A stretch of 8,791 bases of DNA. Origin: Planococcaceae bacterium UBA3378 (GTDB taxonomy: Bacteria > Bacillota > Bacilli > Bacillales_A > Planococcaceae). Below, in pieces: positions 1 to 6,075 of the stretch (the stretch's first letter is position 1; each line of letters starts with the position of its first letter). The position numbers were made by a program, and so were the translations under genes. The notes under the pieces are model-generated. The model did no database searches. It was not told where the DNA came from and saw nothing but the letters and a program-made list of their open reading frames with translations. Location: the NCBI GenBank assembly GCA_002359075.1, contig DEQA01000152.1, positions 883-9,673 of the forward strand, read 5' to 3'.

Positions 1-1100
1 TGAGGCGATACTATCCAATCCAGCAGCTCTTGGACATTGGGGTTTTCCATGTTTGCCGTCACCGCATAAAACTCTGAAGTAATCGGATATGTTCCATTTC
101 GGATATTTTCTACCGTAGGGGCAATTCCGTCAATCTCCAGCAGCTTAATTTCATCGTTTCCCACCATTTCTGTAGAATAGTAGCGGAACGTATAGCCGAT
201 TGCATTTTTATAATTTTTATATTGGGCCACTTCGCTGATGATGCCGCCCATACCCGATACAACATCTTCTGTTGGCGCCTCCATAAGAGGGACATCACCC
301 ATCAAATACTGTAAGGCTGTTTGGGAGCCGCTATCCTGCGGGCGTTGGAAGGCGCGAATCTCATCCTCTTCCCCTCCGGCTTCTGACCAGCTTGTCACTT
401 TTCCAGAATAAATAGCACGTATTTGCTCAAGCGTTAGACTGTCAATCGGATTTTTCTTATTCACAAAGAACACAAATGCTTCCCGCCCGATCGGTGTCAT
501 GTTTAATGTAATACCTTTTGCCTCAGCCATTTTCATTTGCTGTTCTGAGGGAGCAGCAGCAAAAATAATATCTGCTTTTCCATTCATTATATTTTCATAG
601 GCATACGGTGTTGTACTTACCACCACTGTTCCCTGTTCAAAATAAGCCGGGTTTTCAGGATACACCGCCTGGACAAAAGCGGAATAAAGCGGGTACATCG
701 CTGTCGCTCCATCCAATACCGGCAAATCTCCTTTGAGGGACAGTGTTGCCTTCTCATCTAATGTTTTTACTGCACTGCCTTCAACAAATGGTGCGTATTC
801 ATAAATATTAATTTCCGATGCAACGGTTGGGATATTATCTTCATATAGCTGTAACAAAGCGGGTATCCCTGTTGCTGCCAGTACCCCCAGTGCTGCTATA
901 CTAGTAATCTGTTTTCTTCTTTTCGTTTTGAAGAAACCGAAGCTTATCATACCGATAATGATATACAGTACAGCAACTACCGAAAAAATAAAATAACTGT
1001 ATACCGGCATGAGACCCATTAAGGCGATGAAGCCAAGCGGTACACCTATAAATAACAATGCTATAGTCCCGAATATGAAGGCCAAGATCCTTTCTGCCAT
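1..1100 (-). CDS. PstS-like (phosphate-type) substrate-binding protein with N-terminal membrane anchor, 3'-partial
   Basis: One open frame of 366 codons runs from ATG at 1100 to the window edge without a stop; probably only about 20-30 C-terminal residues are missing. Three hydrophobic segments are visible (about residues 5-30, 33-57 and 65-86). The basic stretch KTKRRK (58-63) between the second and third predicts N-in, C-out topology. The outer part resembles the PstS/PBP-like_2 fold: DGATAMYPL near 130-138 fits the first anion-binding loop, GREAFVFFVNKKNP is the usual mid-domain strand, IRAIYSGKVTSW follows, and RPQDSGSQ at 253-260 matches the phosphate-loop signature. Family knowledge: such proteins capture phosphate or a similar anion for an ABC importer, or sense it. 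Unusual: there is no lipobox cysteine, and the anchor has three helices instead of a lipid. No pstC, pstA or pstB lies in the window, so the ligand and partner are inferred. It lies downstream of tyrS on the same strand, 80 bases away, with a terminator between. Confidence 0.85.
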   Translation of the reverse strand, partial: MAERILAFIFGTIALLFIGVPLGFIALMGLMPVYSYFIFSVVAVLYIIIGMISFGFFKTKRRKQITSIAALGVLAATGIPALLQLYEDNIPTVASEINIYEYAPFVEGSAVKTLDEKATLSLKGDLPVLDGATAMYPLYSAFVQAVYPENPAYFEQGTVVVSTTPYAYENIMNGKADIIFAAAPSEQQMKMAEAKGITLNMTPIGREAFVFFVNKKNPIDSLTLEQIRAIYSGKVTSWSEAGGEEDEIRAFQRPQDSGSQTALQYLMGDVPLMEAPTEDVVSGMGGIISEVAQYKNYKNAIGYTFRYYSTEMVGNDEIKLLEIDGIAPTVENIRNGTYPITSEFYAVTANMENPNVQELLDWIVSP

Positions 1101-1111
1101 TTAATACCACC

Positions 1112-1120
1112 CCTCCTTTT
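1112..1120 (-). promoter_or_regulatory. Ribosome-binding site of the PstS-like gene
   Basis: Read on the minus strand this is AAAAGGAGG, ending 11 bases before ATG at 1100. It supports that start over an ATG further upstream at 1125, which opens a different, short reading frame with no family resemblance. Confidence 0.7.
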
Positions 1121-1133
1121 CCCATAATAACGC

Positions 1134-1172
1134 AAAAAAGGTGAAGATGTTCCCTTCCTCAACATCTTCACC
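1134..1172 (-). terminator. Rho-independent terminator of tyrS
   Basis: A perfect 12-bp stem pairs 1161-1172 with 1140-1151 around a 9-base loop. On the minus strand it is followed by six T (1139-1134). It begins 8 bases past the tyrS stop codon and separates tyrS from the PstS-like gene. The opposite strand has only five T after the stem (none of a clean run in the plus direction), so the minus strand is the likely working direction. Confidence 0.9.
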
Positions 1173-1180
1173 AAAAACGA

Positions 1181-2452
1181 TTAGTTAAACTTCACCATAT
1201 GATATTTTTTCTTACCGCGGCGAATGATGGCAAATGCATCCTCCAGTCTGTCTTTCCCATCAACTGTGTAGTCTAAATCCTGCACCTTTTCTCCATTGAT
1301 AGAAATGGCACCGTTTGTTACATCCTCACGTGCCTGGCGTTTAGAAGAAGATATGCCTGCTTCTACGATTAATTCCACGATATTTTTGTCTTCTTTCGCC
1401 ACTTCCACGGAAGGAACACCAGCAAATGCGGTCTTCATTTCTTCTGCAGATAATGATTTTAAATCTCCTGAGAATAAGGCAGCTGTAATACGCTCGGCAG
1501 TTGCCAGGCCTTCTTCTCCGTGGATTAATTTTGTCATTTCTGCCGCTAGTGCTTTTTGCGCCTTGCGCAGATGCGGTTCTTCCTGGACTGAAACTTCTAA
1601 AGCTTCAATTTCCTCGCGTGAGAGGAACGTAAAGATCTTTAAATATTTCACAACGTCTGCATCAGCAGCATTAATCCAGAATTGGTAGAATTCATATGGA
1701 GACGTCTTCTCGGCATCCAGCCAAACTGCCCCGCCTGCTGTTTTCCCGAATTTTGTACCGTCTGCCTTTGTGACAAGCGGGATTGTAATGCCAAACGCTT
1801 TTGCGTTTTCATCGTGTGTTTTCCGGATGACTTCAAGACCTGTTGTAATATTGCCCCATTGGTCTGATCCCCCCACTTGAATACGAACATTGTGGTTGTC
1901 ATATAAGTGATTGAAATCAATTCCTTGAATGATTGTGTAAGCAAACTCCGTGAAGGAAATACCTGAATCAAGTCGGGACGCAATTGTATCTTTCCCAAGC
2001 ATGTAGTTGACATTAATCAGCTTTCCGAAATCCCGCAGAAACTCAATTGTGCTCATTTTCCCGATCCAGTCGTAATTGTTCACAAGTGTAGCTGCATTGT
2101 CAGAACCCGAATTAAAATCAAATAGACGCTCTAATTGCTTCTTTAAACCTTGTACGTTTTTATCAATTTGCTCCACTGTTTGCAGCTGACGCTCTTCGGA
2201 ACGGCCGGATGGGTCCCCCACCATTCCCGTAGCGCCCCCTACTAATAAAACAGGTGTATGTCCTGCCTGTTGGAAGCGACGCAGTGTCAGTAATGGCACG
2301 ATATGTCCGATATGCATAGAATCAGCAGTTGGATCGACTCCAACATATAATGATACCTTCTCTTCATTCAGCAGCTTTTCCATCCCTTCAGCATCTGTTT
2401 GCTGATAAAGAAGGCCGCGCCATTCCAGGTCCTGTAATAATTCATTTGTCAT
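1181..2452 (-). CDS. tyrS: Tyrosyl-tRNA synthetase (TyrS type)
   Basis: Cytoplasmic class I aminoacyl-tRNA synthetase that activates tyrosine with ATP and charges tRNA-Tyr. The 423-residue length is normal for the bacterial TyrS type. Visible motifs: YVGVDPTADSMHIGH ending in the HIGH signature at 47-50; the tyrosine-pocket elements YTIIQ (172-176) and GGSDQWGNI (194-202); and KFGKT at 234-238, the family's form of the KMSKS loop. An S4-like RNA-binding domain occupies the C-terminus from about 355 (AGISSSKRQARED and the GAISINGEKV segment). The start at 2452 is fixed by AGGAGG at 2465-2460, seven bases upstream. Expression is very probably controlled by the T-box leader upstream, and the gene ends at a strong hairpin terminator. 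Nothing is truncated and no key residue is missing. Confidence 0.98.
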   Translation of the reverse strand: MTNELLQDLEWRGLLYQQTDAEGMEKLLNEEKVSLYVGVDPTADSMHIGHIVPLLTLRRFQQAGHTPVLLVGGATGMVGDPSGRSEERQLQTVEQIDKNVQGLKKQLERLFDFNSGSDNAATLVNNYDWIGKMSTIEFLRDFGKLINVNYMLGKDTIASRLDSGISFTEFAYTIIQGIDFNHLYDNHNVRIQVGGSDQWGNITTGLEVIRKTHDENAKAFGITIPLVTKADGTKFGKTAGGAVWLDAEKTSPYEFYQFWINAADADVVKYLKIFTFLSREEIEALEVSVQEEPHLRKAQKALAAEMTKLIHGEEGLATAERITAALFSGDLKSLSAEEMKTAFAGVPSVEVAKEDKNIVELIVEAGISSSKRQAREDVTNGAISINGEKVQDLDYTVDGKDRLEDAFAIIRRGKKKYHMVKFN

Positions 2453-2459
2453 TTTTTCT

Positions 2460-2465
2460 CCTCCT
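2460..2465 (-). promoter_or_regulatory. Ribosome-binding site of tyrS
   Basis: AGGAGG on the minus strand, seven bases before ATG at 2452. This is near-ideal spacing and fixes the start codon. Confidence 0.8.
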
Positions 2466-2600
2466 GTATATGTTTCATTTGTTTTATAACCGGGTATAAT
2501 TTTGTAATATTTCTTTAGTTGGTTAGATTTATTGGAAAACGGGATAAAGCGGGAGTAATACTGCTCCGTGACATCCTCCTCATTTATTCATGAAGCCCAG

Positions 2601-2639
2601 AAGGACACATATCGGTTCATACACCGATATGATGTCTTT
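2601..2639. other. Extra long hairpin in the tyrS leader, downstream of the T-box terminator
   Basis: A 9-bp perfect stem pairs 2608-2616 with 2623-2631 around a 6-base loop. It extends by seven more pairs (2601-2607 with 2633-2639) past a bulged A at 2632. In the plus direction one outer pair is G-U and the 3' arm runs into a T-rich stretch (TCTTTTCTTTT). In the minus direction the same position is a C-A mismatch and no T run follows. It could be a terminator of antisense transcripts, an RNA stability element in the tyrS leader, or a dispersed repeat unit; the sequence alone does not decide. The rest of 2453-2675 holds no gene I can support. Confidence 0.55.
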
Positions 2640-2675
2640 TCTTTTGGACATATTCATAAAACATAACCGAACCAT

Positions 2676-2709
2676 AAAAAAAGCCCCGCACGCAAATTTG
2701 CATGCAGGG
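2676..2709 (-). terminator. T-box regulated intrinsic terminator
   Basis: A ten-pair stem (2709-2700 with 2693-2684, two of the pairs being G-U) closes a 6-base loop and is followed by seven U (2682-2676). Its 5' arm includes the CCC at 2709-2707 that otherwise pairs with the T-box GGG, which is the classical switch. It lies 223 bases before the tyrS start codon. Confidence 0.88.
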
Positions 2710-2801
2710 ACGTTTATACATAACGCGGTACCACCCGGCTTGAAGAATCATCTTCCACTCGAACCGCCTTAACGCGACGGACACGTCCAAACTCCAAGAA
2801 C

Positions 2802-2804
2802 GTA
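2802..2804 (-). promoter_or_regulatory. T-box specifier codon UAC (Tyr)
   Basis: UAC read on the minus strand, just 3' of the distal Stem I hairpin in an AUGAAG context. It matches the downstream tyrosyl-tRNA synthetase. The assignment rests on position, context and gene identity; Stem I was not folded computationally. Confidence 0.65.
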
Positions 2805-2909
2805 CTTCATGCACATGCTTTGACCGGCTTCCACCAACCGCCAGCTCTCTACTACAGGGAACATGCTACACTACTGCAATCTCTTCAATGTTTGAAAACT
2901 ATACAGACT

Positions 2910-2937
2910 ATTCTACCTAAACTTTTTGTATTGTCAA
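2910..2937 (-). promoter_or_regulatory. Sigma-A-type promoter of the tyrS T-box leader
   Basis: The -35 is TTGACA (2937-2932), a perfect consensus. The -10 is TAGAAT (2915-2910), five of six matches, with a 16-base spacer. Transcription would begin near 2903, just before Stem I of the T-box. Confidence 0.8.
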
Positions 2938-2962
2938 TATATCACGCACTATTTCAGAAATA

Positions 2963-2971
2963 TGCTATAAT
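2963..2971 (+). promoter_or_regulatory. Extended -10 promoter of the class A PBP gene
   Basis: TGCTATAAT gives a perfect -10 (2966-2971) with the upstream TG of an extended -10. No good -35 is seen at 16-18 bases (CACGCA at the 17-base position), so recognition probably depends on the extended -10. Transcription would start near 2978, leaving a very short 5' leader. Confidence 0.65.
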
Positions 2972-2982
2972 AACTTAGATTT

Positions 2983-2988
2983 AGGAGG
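2983..2988 (+). promoter_or_regulatory. Ribosome-binding site of the class A PBP gene
   Basis: AGGAGG, eight bases before GTG at 2997. It decides the start: the frame has no ATG at this position, and the GTG start keeps the whole cytoplasmic segment before the membrane helix. Confidence 0.8.
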
Positions 2989-2996
2989 TCGATTAA

Positions 2997-5924
2997 GTGA
3001 AGGAATGGATCGAACAATTAAACGAAAAAATTGAGACATTCGCTAAATCCGAATGGGGCCGCCGCTTGCGCATCACGGGTGGTGTCTTTTGGAATTTAGC
3101 TTTATTATTCATTCTCTTTTTAGTGACAGCAGGCATATTTGCCGTCTCGGTCGGTGCAGGCTATTTCGCCTCACTCGTAAAAGAAGAGCCTCTGCGTTCA
3201 AGTGCTGAGATGCGTGAGCAAATATTCAACTATGAAGAAACAAGTGAAATTTATTTTGCGAATGAAATCTACATAGGAAAGCTTCGTACCGATTTAGAAC
3301 GCCGGGAGACGTCCCTTTCTGCCGTATCCCCGCTTGTGGTGAATGCGGTGTTAGCGACAGAGGATGAATATTTCCGCGAGCATAACGGAATTGTACCAAA
3401 AGCGGTAATCCGCGGGCTCTTACAGGATATGACGAACTCCTCAACACAAACAGGTGGTTCGACATTGACACAGCAGCTGATTAAAAATCAGATTTTAACA
3501 AATGAAGTTTCTTATGAGCGGAAAGCAAAGGAAATTCTGCTCGCTATGCGGCTCGAGCATTTTATGTCAAAGGAAGAGATTTTAGAAGCCTATTTAAATA
3601 TCATTCCTTACGGCCGTAACTCAACCGGCAATAATATTGCGGGCATTGCCACTGCTGCTGAAGGGATTTTCGGGCTAAAGCCGGATGAACTGAATTTAGC
3701 ACAGGCAGCCTATATTGCCGGTATCCCGCAGGCACCCTTTACGTATACACCATTTAAACAAACGGGGGAACTGAAGGATGAGGCCGGGTTAAAACCTGGA
3801 ATCGACCGGATGAAAACGGTGCTGTACCGTATGAAGGAAGTCGGATACATTACAGAGGCGCAGTATAATGAGGCGATGAATTATGATATTACGCAGGATT
3901 TCCGTGAGCCTGTACCGCGCGCCAATGAACTGTACCCTTGGATTACGGCTGAAATCGAAAGCCGTGCCAAAGAAATTATGGCAAAAATATTAGCTGAACG
4001 TGACGGTATTGATCCGGAACGTCTTGATGAAGAAGAAAAACTCAAAAATAAATATACTATTTTAGCAGACCGTGATATCCGTTCTTCCGGCTACCGCATC
4101 TACTCGACAATCGATAAGGACATGTACGATAAGATGAATGAGGCGGCAAGAAACTTTAAATATTATGGTCATACGTATACAGAAATGATAACAAATGAAG
4201 AGGGTGAAGAAGTCGAAGTCCAAATGCCTGTCCAGGTCGGCAGTGTCTTAATGGAAAATTCGACAGGCCGTATTCTCAGCTTTGTCGGCGGCCGTGATTT
4301 TGACATTGGGGAATTGAACCATGCAACCCAATCTAAACGTTCGAATGGTTCTACAATGAAGCCTTTGCTTGCATATGGACCAGCACTAGAGTACGGAGTT
4401 ATTGGTGCCGGAAGCCCGGTAGTGGATGTCAAATTCATCCGAAAATCCGATAACTATGCCCCTTCTAACTATAATGAAAATGAAGAACGTGGTATTATCC
4501 CTGCACGTGAGGCTTTAGCACACTCGCAAAACTTGCCTGCCTTACGTCTATATGATTCGATTATTGACAGAAAGCCCGCTACATTCCTTGAGAAATTAGG
4601 TTTTTCTAGTCTGACTGAAGGAGACTATACCCACTTAACTACTTCAATCGGTGCGCTTGATGTTGGTGTAACTGTTGAAGAAAATACAAATGCGTACGCT
4701 GCGTTTGCAAACGGTGGCCAATTCATCGATGCCTATATGATCGATAAAATTGTGGATCTGGACGGCAATGTCATTTACGAGCATAAAGTGGAAGCAACGC
4801 CTGTATTCAGTGAAGAAACATCCTATATGATTACGGATATGATGCGTGATGTATTTGAATATGGTACAGGTACACGGGCAAAGAGTATGCTGAAATTCTC
4901 CGGGGATTTTGCCGGTAAAACAGGGACATCACAGAAATACAATGATGTATGGCTTGTTGGCTATAACCCAAATGTGACACTTGGCGTATGGATGGGCTAT
5001 GATAAACAGCGCACATTAAATACATTTACCAGCACATACCAACAGCCAAGTACACGTGTTAATATGATGTGGGCGACATTAATGAACGCCGCTTATGACA
5101 GTAATCGAGAGCTTGTCGGTACACAGGAACGCTTCCAAAAACCGGCTGGTGTCGTGAACGCTTCCTTCTGCGGTATTTCAGGACGTCTCCCTTCTGCAGC
5201 ATGTTCAAATGCAGGGCTTGTACGATCTGATTTGTTCAATCGTGCATACTTACCAAGCGGAGCAGATGATAGCTTCTCATCGGGCTCTCCGGTTGTAGAA
5301 ATTGACGGCAAGTATTATCAGGCTTTATCATCGACTCCTGCTGAATTCATTACAGGCAGCGGATTTGGATTGAATGCCGACTTTGCCAAACGGATGCTGG
5401 GACGTCTTGGCGGTGATGCTTCGAAGTTATTGCCAAATAACTCTTCATTAAGCGTAACAGCTTTAAGCGGAGCGACATTTAATGCAGACGGTGCTCCACC
5501 AGCTGCTGTATCAGCTTCGTTAAGCGGCAATACATTAAGCTGGTCAAAATCCGGTTCAAACGACGTAGTAGGCTACCGGGTATATAATGTGACAGGCGGC
5601 TCACGCTCGCTTGTAACTTCCGTTCGCAGCTCAGGCGGCCGCAGCATTACCATTACGCCGGGCAATTCTTACGTAGTAGTAGCTGTAGACATTACCGGAC
5701 TGGAATCAGGTCAATCGAATGTTGTGGAAGGAACGGCACCGGAGCCTGCTGAACCATCTGCTCCTGACTATACGGATCCAAATGGGGAAACCCAAGGTGG
5801 GGACGGCCAGCATAACGGCAATACATCAGGCCCAACAGACGATAATAATGAAGAAGAAACAACCGACTCAGATGTCGATAGCGACAGCGGTGAAGGAAAC
5901 ACATCACCAGAGTCTAACGATTAA
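2997..5924 (+). CDS. Class A (bifunctional) penicillin-binding protein, PBP1A/PonA-like, with C-terminal FN3 domain
   Basis: Bifunctional peptidoglycan synthase that polymerises lipid II and cross-links stem peptides outside the membrane. Order of parts in 975 residues: short cytoplasmic segment (1-29), one membrane helix (about 30-57), GT51 glycosyltransferase with TEDEYFREHNG (catalytic Glu122), GGSTLTQQ (153-160), RKAKE (175-179, second Glu179) and KEEILEAYLN (192-201). The transpeptidase follows with Ser452 in STMK, SQN at 510-512 and KTGT at 641-644. All catalytic motifs are intact. A two-cysteine segment (FCGISGRLPSAAC) follows. Then comes an FN3-like module (about 833-911) and an acidic, Asp/Glu/Ser/Asn/Gly-rich tail to the end. 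The layout recalls B. subtilis PonA, but I cannot separate PonA from other class A paralogues, so no symbol is given. Start is GTG. It is divergent from tyrS and convergent with argD. Confidence 0.96.
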   Translation: MKEWIEQLNEKIETFAKSEWGRRLRITGGVFWNLALLFILFLVTAGIFAVSVGAGYFASLVKEEPLRSSAEMREQIFNYEETSEIYFANEIYIGKLRTDLERRETSLSAVSPLVVNAVLATEDEYFREHNGIVPKAVIRGLLQDMTNSSTQTGGSTLTQQLIKNQILTNEVSYERKAKEILLAMRLEHFMSKEEILEAYLNIIPYGRNSTGNNIAGIATAAEGIFGLKPDELNLAQAAYIAGIPQAPFTYTPFKQTGELKDEAGLKPGIDRMKTVLYRMKEVGYITEAQYNEAMNYDITQDFREPVPRANELYPWITAEIESRAKEIMAKILAERDGIDPERLDEEEKLKNKYTILADRDIRSSGYRIYSTIDKDMYDKMNEAARNFKYYGHTYTEMITNEEGEEVEVQMPVQVGSVLMENSTGRILSFVGGRDFDIGELNHATQSKRSNGSTMKPLLAYGPALEYGVIGAGSPVVDVKFIRKSDNYAPSNYNENEERGIIPAREALAHSQNLPALRLYDSIIDRKPATFLEKLGFSSLTEGDYTHLTTSIGALDVGVTVEENTNAYAAFANGGQFIDAYMIDKIVDLDGNVIYEHKVEATPVFSEETSYMITDMMRDVFEYGTGTRAKSMLKFSGDFAGKTGTSQKYNDVWLVGYNPNVTLGVWMGYDKQRTLNTFTSTYQQPSTRVNMMWATLMNAAYDSNRELVGTQERFQKPAGVVNASFCGISGRLPSAACSNAGLVRSDLFNRAYLPSGADDSFSSGSPVVEIDGKYYQALSSTPAEFITGSGFGLNADFAKRMLGRLGGDASKLLPNNSSLSVTALSGATFNADGAPPAAVSASLSGNTLSWSKSGSNDVVGYRVYNVTGGSRSLVTSVRSSGGRSITITPGNSYVVVAVDITGLESGQSNVVEGTAPEPAEPSAPDYTDPNGETQGGDGQHNGNTSGPTDDNNEEETTDSDVDSDSGEGNTSPESND

Positions 5925-6028
5925 TTGTATTTCGTCAAACTAACAAGAAAATGTCTGGAGTTTCATTTTACAATATGGATGGCGGCATTTTACTACGATT
6001 ACTCTACTTTTAGCCGGCCATTATCAAG

Positions 6029-6075
6029 AAAGGGACTATCCTGAAAGCATATGCTTTCTAGATAGTCCCTTTTTT
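6029..6075. terminator. Two-way hairpin terminator between the PBP gene and argD
   Basis: The outer stem has twelve pairs (6029-6040 with 6061-6072). An inner perfect palindrome of eight pairs (6043-6058) stacks on it across a 2x2 internal loop, making an almost 44-base hairpin. In the plus direction the 3' arm runs into six T (6070-6075), which ends the PBP transcript. In the minus direction it starts directly after the argD stop and runs CCCTTTCTT, a weaker but plausible tail for the arginine operon. The remaining bases 5925-6028 hold no gene I can support. Confidence 0.85.

Larger units (their letters stand above)
2676..2903 (-). ncRNA. T-box riboswitch (tRNA-Tyr responsive) in the tyrS leader
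   Basis: The 5' leader senses uncharged tRNA-Tyr and allows readthrough into tyrS when tyrosine charging is low. The conserved T-box GGGUGGUACCGCG lies at 2736-2724. Its UGGU (2733-2730) can pair with the ACCA end of the tRNA, as expected for an A discriminator base. The distal part of Stem I shows AGAGAGCUGGC and GGUUGGUGG-type elements (about 2850-2824). The specifier is most likely UAC (tyrosine) at 2804-2802, in the context AUGAAGUACG. Antiterminator: GGG (2736-2734) with CCC (2709-2707) and GCG (2726-2724) with CGU (2712-2710). These bases overlap the terminator stem, so the two folds exclude each other. The 5' end is set from the promoter and is approximate. Confidence 0.93.

Noticed and set aside
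901..1125. 74-codon minus-strand frame beginning at ATG 1125 near a good ribosome-binding site
   Set aside because: It overlaps the start of the PstS-like gene in another frame. The AAAAGGAGG lies downstream of this ATG and serves ATG 1100, whose frame stays open for 366 codons with clear family motifs.
1648..2013. 121-codon minus-strand frame inside tyrS
   Set aside because: It lies fully within tyrS in another frame, has no ribosome-binding site or recognisable motif, and is a shadow of the tyrS coding sequence.
2568..2578. GAGGAGG followed directly by ATG in the tyrS leader (minus strand)
   Set aside because: The spacing between the site and the ATG is zero and the frame closes after about 19 codons. 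No other start codon sits at a usable distance, so I do not call a leader peptide.
2580..2675. 31-codon minus-strand frame (begins MVRLCFMNMS) starting right after the T-box terminator U run
   Set aside because: There is no Shine-Dalgarno site before its ATG, it spans the extra hairpin, and it has no recognisable features. It is a chance frame unless conservation shows otherwise.
2590..2814. 60- and 65-codon frames on both strands across the T-box region
   Set aside because: They cover the structured T-box RNA and its terminator. Their predicted peptides have no family features and the RNA element explains the sequence.
5960..6026. Imperfect GGCGGC / GCCGGCC pairing downstream of the PBP gene
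   Set aside because: The stem is short and broken with a loop of over 30 bases, and the far stronger hairpin at 6029-6072 explains termination.
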